DNA from: Colius striatus
Lineage: Eukaryota; Chordata; Aves; Coliiformes; Coliidae
NCBI RefSeq assembly: GCF_028858725.1
Contig: NC_084771.1
Location: 5,794,915 to 5,858,914, forward strand
Direction of reading: 5' to 3'
DNA length: 64,000 bases
The notes under the pieces were generated by a model, which ran no database searches, was not told the origin of the DNA, and saw only the letters and a list, made by a program, of their open reading frames with translations. Shown here piece by piece: positions 1-25,100 of the stretch. Positions within the stretch are counted from its first letter, which is position 1; each line of letters begins with the position of its first letter. Position numbers and translations under genes: made by a program.

Positions 1-404
1 CTGTAGAATTGGAGCATTATGGTCACTATTTCTACAATGACTTCATTCTTCTGAAGCGTTTCTTAGTTTCAGCAGACAATTGCTGTTTGTTTCCAGTTTG
101 CTTTTCAGAATTATTTGTGCAACCTGGGACTTGCAGGAAAATATTAAAAAGCACTGGATTATGTAGCTTAATATAGTTTCAATAAGAATGAAGCATCCAA
201 GAGAATGAACTTTTAAAGATGACTTATTAAATGTTATGAGACTGAAGTGGAAGCAACTGAGATGTCTGACTTATCTTTTGAAGAAATACAATAAAAAATG
301 TTCATTTTCATGCTACCTGTTCTAAAGAATGTAACTTAAATTTTGAAGTGACAATTTTTCAATAAAATATATTTCTTCTACTGTGTTTTTTGGCATGTGA
401 CTAG
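1..404 (+). other. MTM1: MTM1 intron 8, 3' end
   Basis: AT-rich sequence ending in a pyrimidine-containing tract and the acceptor at 403-404. No exon, RNA gene or repeat is recognised. The rest of the intron and exons 1-8 are outside the window. Confidence 0.7.
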
Positions 405-12494
<12,090 letters not shown>

Positions 12495-14055
12495 AGAAAA
12501 TGATTTGTTCTATACTGTAATAGCAAGTGGTGCTTAACATAGGCCTATAGCATAAAGAGAAATAATGCCTTACATTAGACTGTCCTAACACAAATTATTT
12601 TAGACTGTCTTCATTTGAGGAGGACTTCAAAAGAAACAAAACCAATTCTTCAGTTATGTGCCTTTCAGAACCTGTGGACTGGGAACATTATTATCAACTT
12701 CTACTTATGGAGGGCTTTAAGAGTTATTTTGGCAAGTCTGGTACAACTGAAATGGAATTGATTTATTGTTTGTCGTAAGGATGCTTTAATTTATTACATT
12801 CTGGGTCTTGTTCCTGTGAGGAAATTCATGCTCAGTCTTACACGTCATGAATAAACACATTAATGGCAATAGGAATAGTCACAGTGTGTAAAGTTAGGTA
12901 TGTGTGCATTCCTGTTAGGAATACCTTTGTGGAGGTAAAATAAATCCTGTTGTAAGATTTCGGAGAGAAGTGTTGAAATTTTCTGGTTACTTGAGAATTC
13001 CAGATATTCCTATTTCAAAATAAACAAAAACAAGGAAGGGATTTCACTGATCTGCTTCTAATTAAAAAGTTCAGATATCTCAATAGATAACAGATTTTTT
13101 AAATGCATTTTTAATTGAAACTGAGGTTTTTTTAACAAATTACAATTGTACTGGACTCAGAAGCCCTGTTTTGACTAACTGTTTAGCACTAAAGTATATT
13201 ACAGATTGTCACTGTTGGCAATATTGGTTCTTTGGATTAATAAAGAATAAAATAGTTCTAAAGAAGGTTTCTAGAATCAAAATCAGACCAACAGAGATGT
13301 TGCTTAAGTATCCAGCAATAGCCATAGTGTGAAAGTTTGTGTTTGTCTTCAAACAATAAACGTGCCTGTTTGAGGGAGCTTTTATACCAAAGTAGGCAAA
13401 AAATGAGTTAAATACTGTTGAAACCTTGTACATTTATGGCTTACTGGCTAATTTAACTATAGTTCAGCAAATTCATTAGCAAGTATTTAAGGGACTTCAG
13501 TATCCAAGATTTGCATATAGCGTGTGCACACATTGAACCTTCCAGTGAGTTCTAGTTTCAAGCCTTCATTTCAGAGGCTTCTTGTAACCCCTTGATTTGA
13601 TCTTTTCAGGTATTTTTTTAAATAGCTGCAAGCATTTATTATGACAGCACAAACCTTACTACTTGATATTTAATTAACTTAGCATATTCTCAGAAGCTTG
13701 GTGACATACAGGCGATCCAGGAAATATTGCAATTCAGAATCTGTAGAGGACTCTAATATTGTTGTTTTAAAAGAAATATTTTCATGCTTAAGGCTTCTGT
13801 CACTGTAAATTATTGTACATGTGGTGAGTTTTGATCTGCAAGATCTAATAGGATTATATATAAATTAAGTTTTGTGTAAGTATATATAATATAGTTTATT
13901 AGAAATTTTGCAAGTTTATAAAGTGTAAATATTTTGCATATGAAAACTAAATTTAAGGCTACGGTTCCATTAAAAAGTTGAAGTTTAGAGGACATCTGAT
14001 TATTTTTAGGAACAGTGTTTTTTGTCAAAGGAATAAAAGTATACCACCTCCTGAT
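12495..14055 (+). other. MTM1: MTM1 3' UTR with several poly(A) signals
   Basis: AT-rich non-coding sequence after the MTM1 stop. AATAAA hexamers occur at 12850-12855, 12939-12944, 13019-13024, near 13240 and at 14032-14037. The last fits a UTR of about 1.5 kb and has a TG-rich run near 14116. Which site is used cannot be decided from sequence; the 3' boundary is inferred. Confidence 0.55.
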
Positions 14056-15484
14056 TTAATCAGTATAGACACTGAGTTGCACTAATTTTTTTTCAGGGAA
14101 GCTCAGAGCATACAGTGTGTGTGTTCTAAGTACACATAATTTATGACTTCTTTTTTTGTCCTCTAAATTTCATTCTCCCATCAGTGTCCTTCAATGTGTT
14201 TCCAAAATGACAAGCTTGTCCCAAAGTCTTGACAATAAGGTAGATCAGATGCATTACATCAGAGAAATGAAGAGGGATGCTCCATTGTTCATGATATACA
14301 TTTTGAAAGCCATGCATACTCTGGTATATTTGCCTTGTGGTTTATTAAAAAAAAGCTATTTTTATTAGAGTATTTAAAGTTTCCATATTCGAGTTGATTG
14401 TGTTGGTGACATCTCTGAGCAGTGAAAGTCTGATCAGTTGTACTGTGTAAACACTACATGGTAACCGGTTACATTGGGGAAAAGTGTAATATAATGGGAA
14501 GGATCTTTTTGCACTTACATATATACCATTCTTCATATTACTGGTTCAGCTGAATATCAGCCTTCGAAGCTCTCTAACATAGCTCTGTGCTGGCTCAGGC
14601 TTTTGTCAAGTCAACAGATAAAGAGACTTATTTTAATTCTCTTTTTACATGACAGTATTAGGCAAACATAGGAGTGTTTTTAATCCAGTGCTTTTGGGAA
14701 GATACTACTTTAAAGTTGTGACAATGTTAACAGAAAACCTTTCTCTCTTCCCCTTAAACACATCATCTGGGCTGCCATTCTGCTGCGCTGCAGGCACTGT
14801 GTGCACCTCTGCTCCCTTGCAGCTGCAGCTCACCCTGGAACTGCAGCTGGTTCCCTCTTGTAGCCTCGCAGCCAAGTACAAACCTGAGGAAGCTTTTGCA
14901 GCGGTGAATGATGAGAGCTTCAGGCAGAGTGCCTTTTTCAGGAGGGGTAAGAAAGCAGGGCTGGGATGTGAACATCCCACAGCATGTGCTGGTAAGAAAT
15001 GGTGTTCTAGTTTTCTCTTTCTGTGTCGTTACTTCCTTCCACAGACCCAAGAAGATGACCTTGTCTTTGTGCTGGCCTGCAGTTACTTATTTAGAAAGTT
15101 TGTTTGTGGAATGCCTTTGTTTTTTGCTTATGCCTTATCTCCCCCAGCATCACTGTTATGGGTATACCCTAGAAATTATTTCCATACTACCTCCTTTTGA
15201 TGTATTTTTAAACTTTGCCTTGAGTTCAGTGGTTTGTTTGTTTTTTTTTTTTTTTTTTGTCTTGCAATGAGCGTTTTGTCATGCTTGAAAAGAAGACTGT
15301 ATAAGTGCCCGGGCCTCTCCTTGCTGCTGTTGGGGTAACAGTTGGATAGTGCAGCCCTTTGCGGGAGCTGGATGTGACTTGTCAAAAGCCTTTGGGGCGG
15401 GGTGGGGGGGAGCAGAGCTGAACATCCGTCTGCCATGTACGTGTGCGAGGGGAAAGGAAAAATAAAGATGTCAGTTTCAAACGC
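14056..15484. other. MTM1-MTMR1 intergenic spacer
   Basis: 1.4 kb between the last MTM1 poly(A) signal and the MTMR1 CpG island. It contains an 18-T homopolymer at 15241-15258 and GC boxes (ggggcgg) near 15394. Open frames at 14649-15270 have no family resemblance and are judged chance ORFs. Confidence 0.6.
15241..15258 (+). repeat. Poly(T) tract, 18 bases
   Basis: Uninterrupted run of 18 T preceded by gtttgtttg. It may be a mononucleotide microsatellite or a decayed retroposon tail on the minus strand; no element body is recognised beside it. Confidence 0.9.
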
Positions 15485-16120
15485 TCTGCCTCAGCCCGGC
15501 GTTTCACTGGCGCAGCGCCGGCGTTCGCGTGTCTGCGCCCCGCGGGGCGAGGGGCTGCCTGCGGCCCCCGGCCCTCCCGCAGCCCGGCCCGGCCTTTCCC
15601 CGCCGCGCGGGGCCGCTGCCCGCCCTCCCGCCGCCGCGGAGGCCTGTGGGTAAGCCCCGCCGCCAGGTGACAGCTCTTGGCCGCCGCCGGTGCCCGAGCG
15701 GGCCGGGCTGAGGCGGCAGGGCCGGGCCGGGCCGAGGGTGGGCGCGGAGGGAGTCGGCTATCCCGGCGGCCGCAAACATGGAGCGGGCGGCGGCGGCGGC
15801 CGGGCCGGCGGGGGAAGGCGGCGTCGTGAACCGCAGAGCCGTGCGGGCGGGGGGCGCGGCGGCGGCGGCGGGAGCAGGGTCGCGGCAGGCCAGCACGGAG
15901 ACGCTGGACAGGTGAGCGGAGCGGGCGGCGAAGGGTGGGGGGCGGGACAGGGGGGCTCCGCTTCCCGCGCTCGGGCCGGGCGCCGCGGCCTGCGCTGCGG
16001 GCGGAGCGCGGTCCCCCGGCCCCTGGGCGGCCTCCCCGCCGCCGGCAGCGGAGCGGAAGCGGGGCCGCGGCGCGCAGCCCGGCCGAGCCGCGCAGCTTCA
16101 ATCTGGGGCTTTATCTTCGT
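15485..16120 (+). promoter_or_regulatory. MTMR1: CpG island promoter of MTMR1
   Basis: Composition changes abruptly from AT-rich to very GC- and CpG-rich, and returns to AT-rich sequence past about 16.5 kb. The island covers the 5' UTR, first coding exon and start of intron 1 of MTMR1. There is no TATA box; GC-box-like ggggcgg/gggcgg motifs occur. The start codon at 15778 has strong context (A at -3, G at +4). The transcription start is not visible but should lie within about 15.5-15.75 kb. A tgacg/cgtca CRE-like half site occurs just downstream at about 16212. Confidence 0.85.
15778..15911 (+). CDS. MTMR1: MTMR1 exon 1
   Basis: 134 nt from ATG, ending in a split codon (ag + c = Ser45), donor gtgagc. 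It encodes an Ala/Gly-rich N-terminus with poly-Ala runs and then [10 protein letters not shown], matching the known start of the family. The codon repeats gcg/gcc may be polymorphic in length. Confidence 0.93.
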
Positions 16121-19100
16121 GTAACCGCGCAAGCTGGCGGCAGATTTTCCTCGGCGAGGGAACTGGCTGTTGTCAAAGTTTCCTGCTTGCGGTTGTGCGT
16201 TTTTTGTCATTAACGTCATCATTTTTGCGAAGGCTGAGGCTGCCCGCAGGAATTTGGCCCCCGGGGTGTTTTAGGGGCAGCGCGTAGCCTCTTCGCAAAG
16301 TTGAGTGAGACCATCCTCAGATGTTAAGTCTTCGTTCCCGACTGCTTGCTGCAAGTGTGGTTCCACCGGCAGCGGTGCGGCTGCGTGGGCCAGGGGTGTG
16401 TGTCCGTGCGGGTGTGACAGCTCGGTGTGCGGGCAGCAGGTGCTGGGCGGCAGCGCTGCAGGTTGCCCGGGCGCTGGACGCGCTGGAGCTCCACGCAGCT
16501 GTTGCCTCACCTCGTTTGGTGCTCACTGGCAGAGTGCTTCCTTCCTTTAGAGATTTCCAGCTGGAGATAGACTTCAGAGGTGAATTTAGAAATCCTTAAA
16601 GGCGTAGAAACTGACAGAAATGTCATCCAGAGGAAAAAACAATAAAAATGAATGACTGGGTTTAAAAATCAGTTCCAGATTCCAGTCTCCATATTCTCTT
16701 GTTTCTGATAGGAGAAACGTGGAGTTTTATATGGTTCTAGTGAAAATCGAATGTCTGGTTTTTATCAACAAAACTTTCATCTCTTTGTTCCTTATTCATG
16801 TACTTATCTTAATTTTCATCTTTCTTTCTTCTTCTAATCTTGTTCTACCCTGGAAAAAGCTATAATATTCAGTTGTTGTATGATTTATTACTTTGCCAGT
16901 AAGGTTGTAGCAGGCTGTGCTAACATGTGTGACCTCAGTTGAGACAGGATGAAAAGACAAGAACTGGTATGTGTCTGTCTTGACAGATGGTGCAAAGGCA
17001 CATCGGTATGCTCAGCATCCTGTGGTAGCTGATACATCCTCAGACACTGATCCTAGGAGATGGACCTGCATTCACATTCCCTTTGCTGCTGCTGTTAACT
17101 TGTTGATGTAACAATTCCCAGTGAAGATAAGCCATAGAAAAATAAATCCTTTTCTTAATAAACAAGTAAATGCTTATTTAGAGACAAATTTAGTCAAGCC
17201 CTGAAGAGATGCACTAGAAATCAAGAGGAATGTGAGAGAAAGAGAAGTAAATGAGATCAGAAAATAGTTACAGTAGGGTTTAACTCCTGCACTGTTTTGC
17301 AAAACTTTGGGGAAGGGTTTCTTTAAGTGAATCTGGACTCGAGTCCAGCACTAACCTGGAATTTATTTCAGTGGTTCAAACAGGAGTACCATAGATGTGT
17401 TTTAGTTGCAAAAGAACATCTTGTGATCTGGTACTGTGTAGAATTTTGCATGTGGGGAGAAAGCTACCAAAATTTATCAGAAAAGTTCAGAAAGAGCTTT
17501 CATTTCAGGTATGAAGCTGTGGCACGCATCTTCACCTTGAATCTAGCTATCCAGCAGAGTTAATGTATGAAAAGAACTCTTGCTAAGCAGGAATTGGTCA
17601 TCGTATGCTATTATCCCACCCTCTTAATGTCCAAGTTGTGGACAACTTGTCATATGCATCCGTAGTAACTCCCTTCAGTGTCCTGGGATACTCACCAAAT
17701 CCAGACTAGTTTATGAATGAATCTTGAAAATGAATTCGAATTTTCTGTCTGTATTTGGCTTCCAAATTAGCATTAAAGTTGTAGAAAAGCCCAGCTAAAC
17801 TGTTTGAAGAAGTGGCAGTCGTCTGAAGCATCAGCTGAATCTGCCGAGTCACTGGGGACCAGTTCTCTCTGGCATTCCCTGTTTTCCGTCAGATACTGGC
17901 ATGTTTTGAAGCAGACCTAGGGCACTTCAAAGTGGCTTGCAACAAGCTGTGTGATTGCTTCTTACTGTCAATACTCCCTTGTTTGTAAGCAGCACAAGTT
18001 CGAGTGACTGTTCTCAAAATGCATCATCTGGGATTTAGTGCAATTCTTCTGTTCAGGTGCTTTGTCATTAGAGTTCTTATAAACACCCTACACTGCAGAA
18101 TTCCTTGCTGTGGTGTGGGAAGGCCTGTCCTGAAGATTTATTCAGATATTATTTTTATGAACAGAAAGAAAAAATGGCAAACTAGAAGTTCCCCTTTATA
18201 AAACACATTTAGTATGTTTAATATAGAATACAACATTAACATAGTTTACATTTTTAAATATTAGCATAGAGTAGTTTAATTTTCAGGATTTACTATGTGA
18301 TCAGAGAATAAGAAGAAAGTGTCAGGAGTTTCCCGTTACTTGAACAAATTCGTTCCATGGGTGGCTTTAAGAACAAGGTGTGTGAATGCTGAAAGAAGAT
18401 TACAGTGGATAAGGAAACCAATGTTTTTGTAAGTTCCTACGAGCCTAACCTGGCTTTTAACCTCCTGACAGCTCTAGGTAGAATCATAAAATGGTAGGGG
18501 TTGGAAGGGACCTTTAGAGATCATCTAGTCATCTCTGATAAGATCTAGTAAAATTCCTTTCCCCAGTTTGGTCAGTGGGGGTTGCATTCTGCCCACAAAG
18601 CAAGCTCGTTTTTAGTTGTTGGTGATGGGTTATGGTCTTGTTTTCTGGATGTGCTCGGTTGCTGTGCTATTCTCAATACACATGTTGAATTACTCCTAAA
18701 TAATTTGAAATCTTCTGTGTTTGTAGCCCGACTGGATCCCATGTGGAATGGTGTAAACAGCTGATAGCTGCAACCATTTCTAGTCAGATTTCAGGGTCTG
18801 TCCCATCAGAAGGTGTGTCCAGAGACTACAGGGTAAGTGACTCGAGGCATCCATTGATTTGTTTAACATAAGAGAGTGAATGATCAGGAAAGTCCTTTCT
18901 ACCTGGATTATCAGGTGGTAAGTACTTATGTGATTTGCTGAATCATGCATAGGAATCATTTGCATCTACTTTGTGGTTTCCTCCACACTTAGGAAAGTGG
19001 CATTGTATCTACAGAATAAGAACTAAGAGAGCTGAAGGGAAAATTAGAAGTCAATGTTTTGAATAAAATGCAAAAAGTGAGTTGTCATTTGTTTTTATTA

Positions 19101-22100
19101 CTACATTTAAAAAAATTAGTAAAGTAGATTAATAGTTACAGATTGAAATGGTTTCTAGTGTGTGTCATTCAGAGTATAGACTAGTATAGCTCTCCTGATT
19201 TCACAAAAATATAAACGCAGATCTCTTTGGTACCATGCAAAGGACAGAAATGACTGTAATTTTTCATGGGTTTTCACCAGAGACAGATAATTTAACATCC
19301 AGCAAACAAACAAATCACCTTTTTCATTGCCTCCCAGCAGCATTTTTGTCACTGAGGTAATGCTTGCACAGTATGGTTTTACATGATAGGTTCCATTATG
19401 CTTTTTTACCCCTGTTCTTCTGTGCTCATTTGCCATTTCCTATCTGCAGCCTGCCAACTGAACTATCAAGAGTGAAGCATATGCAATTTTTCTTCTCTAA
19501 CAAATTGACAAAAGTCACCTGTGTTTCAGTTCCCTTAAGGATCCCAGGCTGCTGCTATCTAGATGGTTTTTTCTTCCTAGATTTGAAAGAGTTTCATGGT
19601 CTTTGTGCAAAATGGCCAAATGAGGATGTTTATCTTTTTTTCTTTTTAACTAGATTTTAAGCTCTTTTCTTAAATGTTCTGTGACTAAAAAGTTTGTTGT
19701 CCAGAAACAGCACATTTTGGATTCTGTGACAGCAGGTCAGGTTCAGCCCAAGCCTGAGGATGAATCCACAAAGTATTTTTGACAGTAGTCTACTTAGAAA
19801 TTCACCTCACAGAGTTTTACAGTATTGGCAGAGTCAGCAGCTTAAACTCATAAAAACAGTGTAGCTCTTCCATGCTATGGCAGCTGAATTGTAAATGCTT
19901 ACTTGAGGTCAAGGCCAACATCTGTGATAAAACATTGTGGGAAACCTCACAGTACAGCTGTCGAAGTTGTATTTGCCCTGTAGACCAAGGACTTGATTTT
20001 AGTAAAATCCAAGTGTGTAAGCCTGTGGTTCAGTTCATCTCTGAGTTAGAATGTGTTCCTGAAGAGTAAAGAGGACCTTTTTAATTCAAAATAACCTGCT
20101 TTTCTATACCAAACCTGTACTGGATATTGTTTAACAGGAGTAGGTCTTTTATGTCCTATTTAAAATTCTGCTTCAGTCTCAGTTTCGGAGAAATGAAATA
20201 AAACAATTCAGCCTGGTGGTATTCACAATTGTTGTGTCTGAATGGGATGTGGCATCATTGCACTGCTGTGATTTGAAATCCCATGTTTGTTTGTAAAATC
20301 ATGGAATTCTTTATCCTAGAATCTCTTTGGTTACATTCAGGACCTTTGCCTTGTGAAGGTGACATCTGTGCTGTAGGAGAGGGTTTCCTCTGCACGAAGC
20401 TTCTGCAGAAGTTCAGTGGAACAACCAGTTGCTTAGTCAGTACTGCTGGTTGGTTCTATTCCTTATTACTAGGGAATTCACATGTTAAAAGATAAGGCCC
20501 ATTTATAACTCACTTTTGCTTTGAGGCATCTTTTCCTTTTCGTAGAATCATAGAATGGTAGGGGTTGGAAGGGATCTTTAGAGATCACCCAGTCCAACCC
20601 CCCTGCAGAAGCAGGTTCATCTAGATCAGGTCACACAGGACCACATCCAGGCAGGTTCTGATGACCTCCAGGGAAGGAGCCTCCACACCCTCCCTGGGCA
20701 GCCTGTGCCAGCGCTCCCTCCTCAACAGTGAAAGTTTTTTCCTATGTTTAAATTGAACTTTTTGTGTTCCAGCTTCATCCCGTCACTCCTTGTCCTGTTG
20801 CTGGATACAATAGGAAACAGTGATACCCCAACCTCCTGACACCCATCATATACTTCTAAATATTAATGAGATTCCCCCTCTCAGTCTCCTCCAGACCAAA
20901 CAGCCCCAGTTCCCACAGCCTTTCCTCATAAGGAAGATGCTCCAGTCCCTTGATCACCTTGGTGGCCCTGCGCTGAACTCTCTCCAGCAGTTTCTCTTGA
21001 GCTTGGGAGCCCAGAACAGGACACCAAACTCCAGATCAGGCCTCCCAAGGAGTGGAGGAGGAGCAGAACCTCCGTTTTGAAACACACTGATTAGTTTTCA
21101 GGGTCTTTGTTACCTTTGATTACCTCAGATTTCTGTGTTTAGAGACCTTATTAAAACAACTCAGAAAATTCAGGTAGGGCTAAACGTGTGTTTGCAGCTG
21201 GAACTGGTCAGGCAGTTCTGCTGTTTTCTGCTGGATTTCCCAGAATCACTTCTTTATTCTTTCTTTCATCTTTTTTTTTAATGTTTCAATCAAACATATA
21301 TTTGCAAAACCAGGTAAATATTCTTGTATCTGATGGTGTTACTCTGTGTATCTTACCTTACCAGAATGTAATTTAGGAGGCTGCAAATGAAATCCCCAAA
21401 ACTGGAGAGCAGTGAGCAAGCTCTTACTTGCTAAACCTTACAGCAATGTGATCTCACTCTGAGTTTGAACTCTGCTTGGTATGTCTTGTCTGATATTCTC
21501 TCTGCCTGGAGAGTACTCTTGAACAAGAGTTTCATATAATTGAAAATTGCTTGGATTATAGCAGATGAATATAGACACCTACGGAAAAAACAGTTGTGGG
21601 TGTCCTTGTTTTGCCATCTGAATCTAAAAGATATGGTGGTTGTACTTCATGGCTATGTTATTACAGGCTTATTGTCTTCCACCTAGAAGGATTACCAGGC
21701 TCTTTCTTCTCTTTTCACAATAGCACATTGTAACTGGATAAAAGAGTGATTAGGAATGGATGTTTCAAAAGATCTTGGCATTTGTTACATCACTACATTG
21801 AGGTGGCTGGATTGTTCTTAGCCCAAAACAGTTCTGCAAATGAGAGCTAGTACATCCTTGTTTTATTTTGTTCCTTCAAAATCAAGCTATAATGAAAATG
21901 TTTGGAAGTAGAGTTCTTCTGAAGATCTGATGAAGTGAGACATAATATCTTTAAGGAATCAAATCTGTGTGTTTTGTTGGATAACATTTTATATTTTAAC
22001 TAACAGGTGTACAGGAGGCCAGTTATACGGGTAAGATTCCCTTTGGCTAGCAGTAAAACGGCCTCCTACCTGTTTGTCTTTTGTGCTGTGTGAGATCTTG

Positions 22101-25100
22101 GTGTGTCAAGTGTTCTTTACTTCACCAGTGGTTTTTATGAGCCAATCAGACCATTTTGCTATGCAGCGCAACAGCTTCTTTGCCATAGAAATGCTTTATA
22201 TACATTACAATGTTTTCGTGGAGCAATAAAAGTCAATGTGTCAGAGAGCAGTATTTTGAAATTATATCCTGAATGTGCCATACTAACTTCAGTTTTATTG
22301 CATTAATTTTGACAAAATGGATGCTTGCAGCTGAGGCTCACATGCTTCAGACTACAGAGTACTGCCTTAGCAGCTCTAACGTGTTAGCTACGCTACAGAA
22401 TATTAGTGGTAAAAGTGTTACGTCTTCACCCATCCTATTTAAGTAGGATACCAGCTCGTGCTTGCCTTTGTACATGTTTTACCTGTTACCATCTTTTAGT
22501 AGGACTGAGAGTTAGGTTTGAAGTTAGACACCAGTGCCATGGCCTGCCTCTTGTCAGTGATGATTTTGAGACTAGGCCTTACCCATTGTTCATTGGACAT
22601 ATAAAAAGGCCATGCCTTGTTTTCTGCTCCCTCTCTCTTAGTAACATTTATGGAGTGAGAAATGATCTGGATAGTGTTGTGACATTGTTCATGAAATGTG
22701 TCCAACGCTTTTAGTCAAACAAAGATCTCTTGTTCAGATGAAGTCTGAATGATTTCTTTTTCTCACCCGTTGTTTACATGTTTGGTAATGATGTGCTTTA
22801 ATCCCATCATACACATCCACAAATTGGTCTTTTTTTTCTTTAAATAGATAGCTCTTGGAATAATTGGTCTGGATTGAGTAACAGAAATGGATTGTTTTCG
22901 TTCAGTTTTCTGTAGTTCTTTGTAAAGGCTTTGATCTTTGAATGGTTTGCTCTGCTTTGCTTTCGTTTATTTAAAGTCTTTTGACGTATTTGCTGGTTGT
23001 CCTTCTGGTTTTCTTCCAGAGATCACAATATCTCCTTTGCTCTAATTTTAGAAACAACATTTGGATGGTTTGAAACTTATTTCTGTTTAACAGAATTCCA
23101 CCAATACAAACATGTCAGGAATGCTTTGTCATTTGAAAATCTTTTAAAATAATGATTGCTGTTAAAAATCCCGTAGAACTCAAATTATCTGAACGTTTCT
23201 GAAGTCCTTCTTCTAAGCTTTTGACTTTTGAGGTTTCCATAGAAATGCTGTAAAAAGAACAATTGACTTTAGCAAACATTTGTAAGTTTAGGCTGGGACT
23301 GGTTTCACAGCCTGTCAAGTGAGAAGTTCTTTACATGTGAACTGGGAATAATCTGCTGTCATGAACAAAACTTCCACGTAATAAAGAATCCGGAAGAATA
23401 ATTTTATCAGAATATATTAAAACAATTACTTAATGTGACCCTGTGACATTTGTGCTTCTCTCTGGAGTGCATAAAGGCCTTATGTTTATTAAAGAAAATT
23501 AATTAATATTCAGGATTTGCTGTTAATATGATACAAAAAGAAATCAACATGAAAATGTGAATTGTTTGCGTATTTTGGTATGAGGAGTGATTTTAGGTTC
23601 TGTAAAGTAACTGACTAGGTTTCCAGCAACAGCACAGAAAGTGCTGCAAAAATATGTGAAACCATGAAACCAAAAGTTCAATTAAAACATGTTTTATACA
23701 GTGAAGCATTTTTTAAATTGTCTAGATACTTCTGTTTGATGTCGACCTATTTTTTTCCATGAAAGACTGCATGAGTTTTCCCCTAATGCTACCATTGCAA
23801 GCTGTACTCAATTTCTTCTATTGATAAGCATGTGGCATACTTTGAACTCATTTTCTTCACTGTAAGGTTGTTTGTCTTAAAAAGACAGTACATACTTTTA
23901 TGTTCTTATCTACCAACACTGACTCTTTTGTGAAAAAGGGAGTAAAGTTTTCACGTTTTGTTGTGCCAAATTGGATAGTGCCCATAGCTTGGATTCACTT
24001 ACTGTAGAAAGTAGTTTGTGCCAGGAGTGGAAGATTCTGAATAACTAAAGTGGAGTTAAAGTATGTACTGTCTTTTTAAGGAAAGCCAAAAAAAAAGGGA
24101 AACAAAAAAGGAAAGATTCTGTCCTTTCACCTGTTGTCTGCATGTTTTTTCCTGTTACTTCTCTCTTGCCCTACTGCTGCCTCATGCAATGCAGGAGATT
24201 CAGGATGGACACAATGGCTATCATTCTGAAGCAGAACCTGATCAGGTGGCAAGTTTTACTCATCTTTCATTCATTAACTGTGTAGCAAGGTACTATGTAT
24301 TAATACCCTCACAGTACCTACAGATTTTGTATTTCTCATGCGAGACAATCCATAGAAGGCATTTAGTGTGTTAACAGGTTATGTGCTAGGAAGGGCTTTC
24401 GTGTCATGTAATCTGAACTGTAACGCTGCACGTAAGCCCCTACCTGGCAGAACACATCTGTCCTTTGAGGTGTGTAAGTGTGGGCTGATTCTCTACACAT
24501 CATCTGTTATGATTGAGTGCTGAGTATAAAATTCTGCTAGCTTCCAAAAACTCTAAAGATGGAGATCTATTTAAATGCCTTTAGAAATTGTTTATTAATG
24601 AGGGCTTGGGGTAGTTTGTTTGAAGGCAGACAGATCCTACCAATGTGGATCAGAGCTGTAATGGAACAGATATTTGTTACAATATAGCCCATTATATTCA
24701 TTCTTACTTAAGGATGTAAAAAATTGAAAGCTTAATATCTCATCACATTGACCTGAGAGAGATCACTTTCTCACGTGGTCCTTAAAAGTCCCACAAACTC
24801 ATTTATTCTTAATTAAAATCTTGTAATCTTGGCTATCAACGAAGGACCCAAAGGATGGATCTTATATCAATCAGGAATGAAGCCATTTACCTAAATGAAA
24901 ATTTATGGAACTAGCCCTTATTTTAAAATTGGCAGTTGTTCTTGGATATTCATTATTACTTCATTCTTAATCTGACCTTCTGGATACCAAATTCCTGTAA
25001 GGGATCTCTTCCATAACCTGTGGCACGCTCAGTAGGGTATTGATTGAAATAGAGCATCGTGGAGTGCTTCTGACTTCTTGCTGTCAAATATACAAAGTTA

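Noticed and set aside
14649-15270. ORFs of 183 and 120 codons in the MTM1-MTMR1 spacer
   Set aside because: No recognisable domain, no splice context, and Cys/Leu/Phe-rich translation typical of chance frames.
15382-16222. ORFs of 130-239 codons over the MTMR1 CpG island, both strands
   Set aside because: High GC removes stop codons; the real coding part is only 15778-15911 in the MTMR1 frame.
21435-21469. Possible small exon between cttacag and gtatgt
   Set aside because: The length of about 35 nt is not a multiple of three and would break the MTMR1 frame.
23020-23067. Possible third MTMR1 cassette exon (48 nt, phase 0, good acceptor cttccag)
   Set aside because: The donor would be gtttga, too poor to support without RNA evidence.
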